Source: Trebonia sp963795335
Lineage (GTDB): Bacteria > Actinomycetota > Actinomycetes > Streptosporangiales > Streptosporangiaceae
NCBI GenBank assembly: GCA_963795335.1
Contig: CAWCHI010000004.1
Span: 372,001 to 436,000 of the forward strand
Direction of reading: 5' to 3'
DNA length: 64,000 nt
The position numbers were made by a program, and so were the translations under genes. Below, in pieces: positions 54,921-62,745 of this stretch. How positions within the stretch are numbered: the first letter of the stretch is position 1; every line of letters starts with the position of its first letter. A model generated the notes under the pieces. That model made no database searches and was not told where the DNA came from. It saw only the letters and a program-made list of their open reading frames with translations.

Positions 54921-57440
54921 ATGAACCGAGGCACACCCGTCGCCAGCGGCCTGCCCGCCGAGCTGAACAGCTTCGTCGGCCGCGAGCAGGAGATCGACGA
55001 GGTGCGCAAGCTCGTGTTCACCACGCGGATGGTGACGCTGACCGGCCCCGGTGGGATCGGCAAGACCCGGCTCGCGCTGCGCGTCCTCGCGCTGGTGGCG
55101 GGAGACTTCCCGGACGGCGCCCGCTACGCCGAGCTGTCCGACCTCTCCAGCCCCGATCTGGTGGTGTCCCGGGTCGCGTCGGTCGTCGGCGTCACCGAGG
55201 AGAAAGACCGCCCGCTCATCGACACCCTGGCCGACGCCCTCCGGTCGCGGTCGCTCGTCCTCGCGCTGGACAACTGCGAGCACGTGCTGGAGGAATGCGC
55301 CCGGCTGGCCCAGCGGCTGCTCACCGCCTCGGCCGGGCTGCACCTGCTCGCCACCAGCCGGGAACCGCTGCGGGTGCCCGGCGAGACCGTGTGGCTGGTC
55401 CCGCCCATGGCCGTCGCGGCCGCCGACGGATCCGCGGGCGAAGCGGTCCGGCTGTTCGCCGACCGGGCCGCCGCGAGCGCGCCCGGCTTCGCGCTGACCC
55501 CAGGCAACGCCGGCGCGGTGGCCGCGGTGTGCCAGTCCCTCGACGGCATCCCGCTCGCGATCGAGCTGGCGGCCGCCCGGGTCCGGGCGCTGTCCGTCGA
55601 GGAGATCCGGATGCGCGTGGCCGACCGGTTCGGGCTGCTCACCACCGGCGCGCGGGCGGCGGCGCCGCGGCAGCGGACCCTCCGGGCCGCCATCGACTGG
55701 AGTCATGACCTGCTGACCGGGCGCGAGCAGGCGCTACTGCGGCGGCTGTCAGTCTTCGCGGGCTGGTCGCTGGAGATGGCAGGCGATGTCTGCGCCGACG
55801 AGCTGGTGCCCGCCGCCACCGTGCTCGACACGTTGACCGCGCTGGTCGACAAGTCGCTCGTCACCCGCGAGCCGGAGGTGCTCGGCCAGGCCCGGTACCG
55901 GATGCTCGACACGATCCGCGAATACGCGGCCGAGAAGCTGGCGGCCGCGGGTGAGACCGCGGCGGTGCAGCACCGCCTGCGCGACTACACGCTGGCGGTG
56001 GCCGAACGGAATTTCGCTATCGGCCTGGCGCTGGTGCCCGCGCCGTGGCGGGACCGGGTCGACGTGTTCCGCCGCTACGACGTCGACGCGGGCAACGTCT
56101 GGGCGGTGCTGGGCGCGTGCCTGGCCGAGGGCGACGCCGAGACCGGCCTGCGGATCCTCACCGCGATCCGGCCGGGCATGCTCGTGCGGGGCGAGTTCAC
56201 CCTCGGCACCGCCTGGCTGGACGCCTTCCTGGCGCTTCCCCAGGCGGCCCGGGCCAGCGCCCAGATCCGCGGGGTGGCACTGATCGGGCGGGCCCAGCTG
56301 ACCTTGCCGGGCGACCCGGCCGGGGCCGAGGCGCCCGCCCGGGCCGGCCTGGAACTGGTACGGGCGGCAGGGGACCAGTTCTGGACCGCGGCCGGGCTCA
56401 ACCTGCTGGGTGAGATCATCTTGCACACCGGGCACCCGGACGAGGCCGAGGCGCTGAGCCAGGAGGCGGGCCGGATCGCGGAGGAGTCGGGCGATCGCTG
56501 GAACGCCGGCCTGGCCCTCGGCATCAGCGCCGCCATCGCCGGGATCCGCGGCGACATCCGCGCCGCGGCCGACTTCTCGGCCGCCTCGCTCGAGGTCATG
56601 CGGTCGATCGATCACGGCTGGGGAATCGCCCGGGCCCAGCTGGGGCTGGGCGACCTGGCCCGGCTGCGGGGCGACTTCGACGGTGCCAGGCGGATGTACG
56701 CCGGCGCGCTCGGCTACCTGCGCGAGATCGGCGCCCGCCCGGAGACCGCCCGCTGCCTGGCCGGCCTCGGCCGGGTGGCCCTCGACCTGGGCGACACCGC
56801 GACCGCGCGCGGTCACCTGACCGAGAGCCTGCGGGTGTGCCGCGACATCGGAACCCGGATCGGCATCGCCCGCGGCCTGGAGTCCTGCGCCGCGCTGGCC
56901 GAGGGGGAAGGCGACCCCGAGCGGGCGGTCCTGCTCGCGGCCGCCTCGGCCGGGCTGCGGGCCGCGGCCGGCCTGCCGCGGCTGCCGGCCGCCCGCGCCG
57001 ACCGCTACCGGGCCGTGGCCGACCGCCTCGGCCACGGCACCGCCGCGCGGCTGTGGGCGCGCGGGCTGGCCCTCACCCCGGAGGCCGCCGTCGAGCTCGC
57101 GATCGCCGCCCCCGCCAGCCGCAACCGCACGGCCGCACCCGCCCGCCGGCCGGACGAGCAGGCGGTCCGGGCTGGTCAGGCGGTCCGGGCTGGTCAGGCG
57201 GTCCGGGCTGGTCAGGCGGGGTTGCCCGGCGAGGGAGGGCCTGCCGGGTCACAGGGGGCGCCGACGCCCCGCGAGCTGGAGATCGCCGCCCTGGTGGCGG
57301 ATGGCCTGAGCAACAAGGCGATCGCGGCGGAGCTGGTGATCAGCCCGGCCACCGTGGCCCGGCACATCGCCAACCTCATGCTCAAGCTGGGCTTCCGGTC
57401 CCGGGCGCAGATCGCCGCGTGGATCACCGGCCGCCCGTAA
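54921..57440 (+). CDS. large LuxR-type regulator with NB-ARC-like ATPase and TPR-like repeats
   Basis: 839 residues. N-terminal ATPase: TLTGPGGIGKTRLALRVL (Walker A), LVLALDNCEHVLEECARLA (Walker B), LLATSREPLRVPGE (sensor), DGIPLAIELAAARV. The middle (about 350-720) is helical, TPR-like. The linker 737-765 holds three QAVRAG hexapeptides encoded by perfect 18-bp repeats (57161-57214). The C-terminal LuxR HTH is TPRELEIAALVADGLSNKAI to ARHIANLMLKLGFRSRAQIA. Such proteins activate local pathways after ligand binding. ATG 54921 is the first codon giving the family start (SGLPAELNSFVGREQEI). Confidence 0.9.
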   Translation: MNRGTPVASGLPAELNSFVGREQEIDEVRKLVFTTRMVTLTGPGGIGKTRLALRVLALVAGDFPDGARYAELSDLSSPDLVVSRVASVVGVTEEKDRPLIDTLADALRSRSLVLALDNCEHVLEECARLAQRLLTASAGLHLLATSREPLRVPGETVWLVPPMAVAAADGSAGEAVRLFADRAAASAPGFALTPGNAGAVAAVCQSLDGIPLAIELAAARVRALSVEEIRMRVADRFGLLTTGARAAAPRQRTLRAAIDWSHDLLTGREQALLRRLSVFAGWSLEMAGDVCADELVPAATVLDTLTALVDKSLVTREPEVLGQARYRMLDTIREYAAEKLAAAGETAAVQHRLRDYTLAVAERNFAIGLALVPAPWRDRVDVFRRYDVDAGNVWAVLGACLAEGDAETGLRILTAIRPGMLVRGEFTLGTAWLDAFLALPQAARASAQIRGVALIGRAQLTLPGDPAGAEAPARAGLELVRAAGDQFWTAAGLNLLGEIILHTGHPDEAEALSQEAGRIAEESGDRWNAGLALGISAAIAGIRGDIRAAADFSAASLEVMRSIDHGWGIARAQLGLGDLARLRGDFDGARRMYAGALGYLREIGARPETARCLAGLGRVALDLGDTATARGHLTESLRVCRDIGTRIGIARGLESCAALAEGEGDPERAVLLAAASAGLRAAAGLPRLPAARADRYRAVADRLGHGTAARLWARGLALTPEAAVELAIAAPASRNRTAAPARRPDEQAVRAGQAVRAGQAVRAGQAGLPGEGGPAGSQGAPTPRELEIAALVADGLSNKAIAAELVISPATVARHIANLMLKLGFRSRAQIAAWITGRP

Positions 57441-57489
57441 CCGGGGACCTCCGGCTGGCCGTAACCAGGGGGACCGGCTGGCCGTTACC
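57429..57489. repeat. three-copy repeat joining two convergent stop codons
   Basis: GGCCGCCCGTAACC (57429-57442), GGCTGGCCGTAACC (57453-57466) and GGCTGGCCGTTACC (57476-57489). The first includes the TAA of the LuxR-type gene; the last includes, on the minus strand, the TAA of the DksA-like gene. Confidence 0.75.
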
Positions 57490-57823
57490 GGGCGGCGCGC
57501 GCCTCTTCGATGGTCAGCTCGGCGGCCGGGTCGGCCTCCAGCCGCTCGTCGGGGATGGGCTTGCCGCTGAGCACCGAGCGCCCGTAGGTGCCCGCCTCGA
57601 GCCGGGCCAGGGCCCGGTCGATCGCCTCGAGCCGGTCGCGCAGCTGGGCCGCGACCGCCTCGTCGTTGGCCTCCTCGGTCAGCGGCAGCCCGGCGTCGCC
57701 GAAGTCCTCCGGGATGTCCGAGGCCTGGTCACTGGCCCGCGCCTCATCCTCGGTCTGACGCAGGAGGGTCGCTACCTCGTCTCGCTCCGCGCGCAGCAGC
57801 GCCCGTGCCCTGCTCTCATCCAT
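57485..57823 (-). CDS. TraR/DksA-like protein without zinc-finger cysteines
   Basis: 112 residues. The helical hairpin (MDESRARALLRAERDEVATL; ANDEAVAAQLRDRLEAIDRA; LARLEAGTYGRSV) and GKPIPDERLEADPAAEL follow the DksA/TraR pattern, but the expected C-x2-C...C-x2-C residues are S-x2-S (GRSVLSGK) and T-x2-E (ELTIEEA). Whether it still binds RNA polymerase, as zinc-free relatives do elsewhere, is open. Convergent with the LuxR-type gene. Confidence 0.82.
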   Translation of the reverse strand: MDESRARALLRAERDEVATLLRQTEDEARASDQASDIPEDFGDAGLPLTEEANDEAVAAQLRDRLEAIDRALARLEAGTYGRSVLSGKPIPDERLEADPAAELTIEEARAAR

Positions 57824-57933
57824 GTCGCACGCCCCTTCCTCCGTTGGCCGTGGCGGCCAACATACCCAGCTCGCCCACCCTACTCAGCAGCCTCAGGGCA
57901 CGCGCGCCGGCCGCCGGTTAGCCGCGCTGGCGG

Positions 57934-59139
57934 CTAACCGGGCCCGGCTCCGGGCCCGGCTCCGGGATCGGGCAGGGCGAAGCCCGGGGGCAGGATGGCG
58001 TCGGCCGGCACCAGGTCGGCGACCGACGGACGGCCCAGCGCGAGCAGGGCCGAGTCGATGCCCGCGCGGAGGATGTCGAAGACGTTGCGCACCCCCGCGG
58101 GCCCGCCCGCGGCCAGCCCCCACAGGCAGGCGCGGCCGATCATGACCGCCCGGGCACCGAGCGCAAGGGCCTTGACCACGTCCCCGCCGCGGCGGATGCC
58201 CCCGTCGAACAGCACCTCGGCCTGGTCGCCGACGGCCGCGGCGACGGCCGGCAGCGCCCGGATCGCGGCCGGGGTGCCGTCCAGGTTGTTGCCGCCGTGG
58301 TTGGAGACGGAGACGGCGGTGGCGCCGGCGTCGACCGCCCGCCGGGCGTCTTCGGGCCGCATCACCCCCTTGACCATGAACGGCCCGTCCCACCGGGCCC
58401 GCAGCCAGGCGATGTCGGCCCAGGTCGGCGGGGGCACCGTGGTCCAGTCGCGGTAGGCGGCGAAGAAGCCGGGCGCGGGGCCGCCCGGCGGCGCCATATT
58501 CGGCACGGTCAGGCCGGGCAGCCGCCCGTGCCGGAGCCAGCCGGCCAGGTAACCGGGCCGGGCCAGGCCGGCCGGGGCGAGCCGGGCCAGCTCCCGCGGG
58601 CCGAGCCGCTCCGGGATGGCGGGGCTGCCCCAGTCCCGGCCCCCGGGGAACGACCAGTCGAGGGTGACGATCAGCGCCCGCGCGCCCGCCGCCCGGGCCG
58701 CCTCGGCCCGGGCGAGCAGCGTGTCACGGTCGGCGGACCAGTGGACCTGGAAGAACATCCGCGGGTTGACCGCCGCCACCTCGGCCGCGGGCCGGGAGGC
58801 GAACTCGCTCAGCCCCAGCGCGGTGCCCGCGTCGCGGGTGCCCGCCGCCACCGCGACCTCGCCCAGCGGGTGGATCGCCTGGGCGCCGACCGGGGAGGCG
58901 ATCACCGGCAGCTCGATCCCGGTCCCGAGGACCGAGGTGCGCAGCTCGCGCTGGGCGGGCAGGTCCGCCAGCCGGGGCGGTGCGAACCGGATCTGGCCGA
59001 ACGCGGCCACGTTGTCGGCCCGGGTGACGCCCGCCTCGGCGCCGGCCTCGAGGGCGAGGAACACCGGCCGGGGCAGCCGCCGCCGGGCCCGGCGGCGGGC
59101 CTCGGCCACCGTCTCGAACCAGTCCCGCGTCGACGCCAT
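57934..59139 (-). CDS. mftD: MftD-like FMN-dependent alpha-hydroxy-acid oxidase family protein
   Basis: 401 residues. Close in sequence over its whole length to actinobacterial MftD (the pre-mycofactocin synthase): MASTRDWFETVAEARRRARR, TVPPPTWADIAWLRARW, MVKGVMRPEDARRAVDAG, SVSNHGGNNLDGTPAAIRAL and ALGARAVMIGRACLWGLAAG. The NHGGNNLDG loop, with Asn where lactate oxidases have Arg, is the MftD-like form. I chose ATG 59139; a longer in-frame start overlaps the divergent gene. No mftA, B, C, E or F gene is in the window. The tail after ILPPGFALPDP is Gly/Pro-rich. A lactate-oxidase-like role is the alternative. Confidence 0.8.
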   Translation of the reverse strand: MASTRDWFETVAEARRRARRRLPRPVFLALEAGAEAGVTRADNVAAFGQIRFAPPRLADLPAQRELRTSVLGTGIELPVIASPVGAQAIHPLGEVAVAAGTRDAGTALGLSEFASRPAAEVAAVNPRMFFQVHWSADRDTLLARAEAARAAGARALIVTLDWSFPGGRDWGSPAIPERLGPRELARLAPAGLARPGYLAGWLRHGRLPGLTVPNMAPPGGPAPGFFAAYRDWTTVPPPTWADIAWLRARWDGPFMVKGVMRPEDARRAVDAGATAVSVSNHGGNNLDGTPAAIRALPAVAAAVGDQAEVLFDGGIRRGGDVVKALALGARAVMIGRACLWGLAAGGPAGVRNVFDILRAGIDSALLALGRPSVADLVPADAILPPGFALPDPGAGPGAGPG

Positions 59140-59218
59140 GAGTAACCCTAACCACGCCCGCCGCCACGAATCGCGGGCAGGTGGGGCCGGGCCCGGCCCC
59201 CGTGGCAGGATGACCCTC

Positions 59219-59629
59219 ATGGACATCGACGAAGCGATCGGCTACGTCCGCACCCACCACAACGCGGTGCTCGCCACCCTCAAGCAGGACGGGTCACCGC
59301 AGCTGTCGCCGGTCACGGCCGGGGTCGACGCGGACGGCCGGGTGGTGATCAGCACCCGGCAGACCGCCTACAAGGTCCGGCACATCCGCCGCGACCCGCG
59401 GGTCTGGCTGTGCGCGTTCCCTGACGGCTTCTACGGCGAGTGGGCACAGCTCGAGGGCACGGCCGAGATCGTGGAGCTGCCGGCCGCGATGGACGGCCTC
59501 GTCGGCTACTACCGGGACATCTCCGGTGAGCACCCGGACTGGGACGACTACCGGGCGGCGATGGAGCGCGACCAGCGGGTCCTGGTGCGCGTCACCGTCA
59601 CCCGGGCGGGGCCCCGCGTCAGTGGCTGA
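59219..59629 (+). CDS. PPOX-class F420-dependent oxidoreductase
   Basis: 136 residues, split beta-barrel flavin-fold: MDIDEAIGYVRTHHNAVLAT, QLSPVTAGVDADGRVVIST, KVRHIRRDPRVWLC and WAQLEGTAEIVELPAAMDG are typical of the F420-binding PPOX group. ATG 59219 has GGCAGGA 8 bp upstream; an ATG 9 bp earlier is possible. Divergent from the MftD-like gene with about 80 bp between. The substrate is unknown. Confidence 0.87.
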   Translation: MDIDEAIGYVRTHHNAVLATLKQDGSPQLSPVTAGVDADGRVVISTRQTAYKVRHIRRDPRVWLCAFPDGFYGEWAQLEGTAEIVELPAAMDGLVGYYRDISGEHPDWDDYRAAMERDQRVLVRVTVTRAGPRVSG

Positions 59630-59636
59630 CGCGGGT
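59614..59636. terminator. hairpin between convergent genes, spanning both stops
   Basis: CCCGCGTCA (59614-59622) and TGACGCGGG (59628-59636) form a 9-bp stem with a 5-nt loop; it contains the stop of the PPOX gene and touches that of the winged-helix gene. Confidence 0.75.
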
Positions 59637-60166
59637 CACCGCGGCCGGAACTGGTAGCCGACCCGGTACTCGGTGACCAGGCACTTGCCGTAGGGGCCGA
59701 GCTTGGCCCGCAGCCGGCTGACGTGCACGTCCACCGTCCGGCTGTCGGCCGCGAAATCCCGCTGCCAGACCGCGCGGACCAGGTCGGCCCGGCTGAAGAC
59801 GGTGACCGGGTGCCCGGCCAGGAACGCCAGGAGCTCGAACTCCTGGAACGTGAGCGGCACCTCGTCCCCGTCAATCCAGACCTGCCGCTGCTGGTGGTCG
59901 AGCCGCAGTCCGGCCGTCCCGCCGCCGGCCACGGGCTGTCCGGTACCAGGCTGGCCGGCCGGGATCACCCCGGCCGGGCTGGTGCCGGTGACGACCGGGT
60001 ACCCGACGATGGCGAGCGATGTGCCGGTGCCGGGGATCGGCACCACCGCCAGCAAGGTGCCGTCCGGGCAGGCCGGGCTCCCGGCGAGCGGCGTCACGCC
60101 CGGTTCCGTGGCGTCTTGGCCGGCGCCGGTCATGGCCAGGCCCAGCACCTGCGCCCCGATATGCAC
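59636..60166 (-). CDS. OmpR/PhoB-type winged-helix protein without a receiver domain
   Basis: 176 residues. The C-terminal winged helix is clear: VWIDGDEVPLTFQEFELLAF, VFSRADLVRAVWQRDF, SRTVDVHVSRLRAKLG and VTEYRVGYQF. The N-terminal 85 residues (HIGAQVLGLAMTG; GTLLAVVPIPGTGTSLAIVG) are not a receiver. I chose GTG 60166: GGAGGT lies about 9 bp before it and the promoter lies at 60208-60235, so the longer in-frame TTG start would fall inside the promoter. Targets are unknown; the divergence from no gene but position next to redox genes gives little help. Confidence 0.8.
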   Translation of the reverse strand: MHIGAQVLGLAMTGAGQDATEPGVTPLAGSPACPDGTLLAVVPIPGTGTSLAIVGYPVVTGTSPAGVIPAGQPGTGQPVAGGGTAGLRLDHQQRQVWIDGDEVPLTFQEFELLAFLAGHPVTVFSRADLVRAVWQRDFAADSRTVDVHVSRLRAKLGPYGKCLVTEYRVGYQFRPR

Positions 60167-60207
60167 GTGCCTGCCACCTCCCTCGTGGCTGTCCTCTGAG
60201 GCAGATA

Positions 60208-60235
60208 ACTCTACTAAATTGATCGACTTTGTCAA
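60208..60235 (-). promoter_or_regulatory. near-consensus vegetative promoter
   Basis: On the minus strand TTGACA (60235-60230), 16-bp spacer, TAGAGT (60213-60208). Transcription should begin near 60201, 35 bp before the winged-helix GTG. It is the best sigma-70-type match I found in the window. Confidence 0.82.
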
Positions 60236-60277
60236 GAAAGAAGCCGGGCAAAACTGTGAATTCGCGGTAAATCCGTC

Positions 60278-60353
60278 GTTAGCGGCCGCGCACCGGCCAA
60301 GCCGTTAGCGCCCGCGCACCGGCCAGCCGTCAGCGGCCGCGCACCGGCCAGCC
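60278..60353. repeat. three tandem copies of the nudC 3' end with its stop codon
   Basis: Units 60329-60353 (25 bp), 60304-60328 (25 bp) and 60278-60303 (26 bp). On the minus strand each reads GGCTGGCCGGTGCGCGG or close to it and then a stop triplet: TGA in the first, TAA in the other two. Only the first is the real nudC end. Confidence 0.92.
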
Positions 60354-61313
60354 GGCGGTGCCGTCGGGCAGGTCGCCGCCGTACCAGAACTCGATCAGCC
60401 GCCGCGCGATCGAGGAGCTGGGCGCGATGCCGAGCTCGCCCGTGTCGATCGCCGTCCGCAGGTCGTCGCGGGAGAACCAGCGCGCCTCGCCGATCTCCTC
60501 GTCGTCGACCTTGATCTGCTGGCCGGGCTTAGCCCGGGCGCTGAACCCGAGCATGAGGCTGCGCGGCATTGGCCACGGCTGGCTGCCCAGGTACCGGACC
60601 TGATCGACCACGATCGCGGTTTCCTCGAAGACCTCGCGCGCCACCGCCTGCTCGGCCGACTCGCCCGGCTCAACGAACCCGGCCACGACCGACATCCGGC
60701 GCGGCGGCCACAGCGCGTTACGGGCCAGCATGAGCCGGTCGTCGGGGTCGAGCACGAGCATGATCACGGCCGGGTCGAGCCGCGGGAAGTGCTCCGTCCC
60801 GTCGGCCGGGCAGGTCGTCAGGTGCCCGGCCGGGGCCGGCACGGTGGCGGTGCCGCAGCGCGGGCAGTGGGTATGCGAGTCATGCCAGTAGGCGAGGGCC
60901 ACCGCGTGGGTCAGCAGCCCCGAGTCGCGGTCGCTCAGCAGTGCGCCCGCCGACCGCAGCGCCATCGGTTTCGCGTCCGGGGACTCCGAACGGGGGGCGG
61001 CTTCCTCTCCTCCGGCCGCGCTCACGCCGAAGTAGGCGACGTCATCGGCGTCCACCCCGAGCAGGAACCTGGTCCCCTCCGGGGCCTCGGCGGGCGGCAC
61101 GAACACCAGCTCAAGCCGGCCGTCGCGCTCGGCCACCAGCGCCTCGCCGTCACGGATGACCAGCACCCGGCTCCGCGGGTCGGCCCACGCCCGCTCCAGC
61201 CACGCCGCGTCGGCCCGGAGCAGGCCCGCCCGGTCGACCCCGGCCCGGGAAAGCGCCAGCCGCCCGAGCGGCCCGTCCTCGATATCAATGAGGTTGAACG
61301 TGAACGCGCTCAC
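60330..61313 (-). CDS. nudC: NAD(+) diphosphatase / NAD-cap hydrolase
   Basis: 327 residues. It hydrolyses NADH/NAD and can remove NAD caps from RNA. Zinc ribbon HCPRCGTATVPAPAGHLTTC, Nudix box GFVEPGESAEQAVAREVFEE and the NudC hallmark SQPWPMPRSLMLGF. The GTG start at 61313 overlaps the stop of the upstream dipeptidase gene by 4 bp. The C-terminal codons are repeated twice after the stop. Confidence 0.95.
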   Translation of the reverse strand: MSAFTFNLIDIEDGPLGRLALSRAGVDRAGLLRADAAWLERAWADPRSRVLVIRDGEALVAERDGRLELVFVPPAEAPEGTRFLLGVDADDVAYFGVSAAGGEEAAPRSESPDAKPMALRSAGALLSDRDSGLLTHAVALAYWHDSHTHCPRCGTATVPAPAGHLTTCPADGTEHFPRLDPAVIMLVLDPDDRLMLARNALWPPRRMSVVAGFVEPGESAEQAVAREVFEETAIVVDQVRYLGSQPWPMPRSLMLGFSARAKPGQQIKVDDEEIGEARWFSRDDLRTAIDTGELGIAPSSSIARRLIEFWYGGDLPDGTAGWPVRGR

Positions 61314-62689
61314 GCGGTGACCCCGGCGAGCTCTTCCCACAGGTAGGCGGCTGTCTCAGCGCCAAGCAACAGTCTCGAAAGATCCACATACTCATTGGGA
61401 GCGTGAATCTGGTCCGCGTCAAGACCGACGGCCACGAAGACGAGCGGGGCGCCGAGGATGTCGGCCAGGTCGGCCTCCGGGCCGCTGCCGCCCTCCTTGG
61501 TGAACAGCACCTCGCGGCCGAACGCCCGCTGCATGGCCCGCCGGGCGGCGGCGACGGCGGGCGAGTCGATCGCCGCCCGGCAGGGACGGACGCCGGATTC
61601 GGCTTTCAGGGTTACCACGCACCCGTTCGGATCGAACTGCTCGAGGTAGTCACCCAGGGCGGCGATCACCCGGCCCGGCTCCTGCTCGGCGACCAGCCGG
61701 AAGGTCAGCTTGGCGTGCGCCGCCCGGGGGATGATGGTCTTGGGGCCGGCGCCGGTGTGCCCGCCCCAGAGCCCGTTGACCTCAGCCGTCGGGCGGGCCC
61801 AGATCCGCTCGAGGGTGCTGTAGCCGGCCTCGCCGTAGGTCGCGGGGCTGTCGCCCGCATCCGCCAGCCAGCTTTTCTCATCCAGCGGCAGCCGCGCCAG
61901 CAGCTCCCGCTCGGCGTCGGTCAGCGGGAGCACGTCGTCGTAGAAGCCGGGCAGGGTGACCCGGCCATCAGCGTCGTGCAGCCCGGCGAGCAAGCGGGCG
62001 AGCACGTGGGCCGGGTTGGGCACGCCGCCGCCGAACGAGCCCGAGTGCAGGTCGCGCTCCGGTCCCGAGACGGTGACCTCGGCCGCGGCCAGGCCGCGCA
62101 TGCCGGTGCAGAGCGACGGGACGCCGGCCGCCCACATGGTGGTGTCGCTGACCACGATCAGGTCCGTCGGCAGCTCCGCCGCCCGCTCCCGCAGCAGGCG
62201 GGCGAAGTGCGGTGAGCCCGATTCTTCCTCGCCCTCGACCAGCAGGGTCAGCGTGACCGGGGGCGCCGCCGCGCCGCTGGCGGCGAGGCCGGCGCGCACG
62301 CCGAGGGCGTGGAACAGCACCTGGCCCTTGTCGTCGGATGCCCCCCGGCCGAAGATCCGGCCCTCGGCTTCCCGCGGCGCGAACGGCTCGTAGTCCCAGC
62401 CGTCGGCCATGTCGGCCGGCTGCACGTCGTGGTGCCCGTAGACGAGGACCCGGAGCGCGCCGGGATCGGCCGCGGGCCAGTGCGCGTAGACGGCGGGCAG
62501 GCCGCCGGTCTCCCACACCTCGGCGACCGGGAACCCGGTCTCCCGCAGGTAGCGGGCCAGCCACTCGGCCGAACGGCGGACCTCGCCCGCCCGGGCCGGG
62601 TCGGCCGAGACCGAGGGGATGCTCAGCCAGTCGCGCAGTGCGCGGGAGAAGTCAGCGGCGTTAGCGGTGATGAAGTCCCGGACGTCCAT
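61310..62689 (-). CDS. M20-family dipeptidase
   Basis: 459 residues, di-zinc peptidase. Metal and catalytic motifs: VLVYGHHDVQPADM, FGRGASDDKGQ, LLVEGEEESGSPH and the late EGGSGPEADLADILGAPLV and GLDADQIHAPNEYVDL. MDVRDFITANAADFSRALRD begins the protein; ATG 62689 is preferred over a TTG 9 bp upstream. Co-translated with nudC. The peptide specificity is unknown. Confidence 0.94.
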   Translation of the reverse strand: MDVRDFITANAADFSRALRDWLSIPSVSADPARAGEVRRSAEWLARYLRETGFPVAEVWETGGLPAVYAHWPAADPGALRVLVYGHHDVQPADMADGWDYEPFAPREAEGRIFGRGASDDKGQVLFHALGVRAGLAASGAAAPPVTLTLLVEGEEESGSPHFARLLRERAAELPTDLIVVSDTTMWAAGVPSLCTGMRGLAAAEVTVSGPERDLHSGSFGGGVPNPAHVLARLLAGLHDADGRVTLPGFYDDVLPLTDAERELLARLPLDEKSWLADAGDSPATYGEAGYSTLERIWARPTAEVNGLWGGHTGAGPKTIIPRAAHAKLTFRLVAEQEPGRVIAALGDYLEQFDPNGCVVTLKAESGVRPCRAAIDSPAVAAARRAMQRAFGREVLFTKEGGSGPEADLADILGAPLVFVAVGLDADQIHAPNEYVDLSRLLLGAETAAYLWEELAGVTA

Positions 62690-62711
62690 GGGACCCAACG
62701 TACCGGCCCCC

Positions 62712-62745
62712 CTCAGGCGGCGTGCGCTCAGGCGGCGTGCGCTCA
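62712..62745. repeat. 15-bp tandem duplication starting at the purM stop codon
   Basis: On the minus strand TGAGCGCACGCCGCC occurs at 62745-62731 and again at 62730-62716, followed by TGAG. The first TGA is the purM stop. Confidence 0.9.

Noticed and set aside
57934..59629. Complete mycofactocin cluster
   Set aside because: Only the MftD-like protein is seen; no precursor peptide or radical-SAM gene is nearby.
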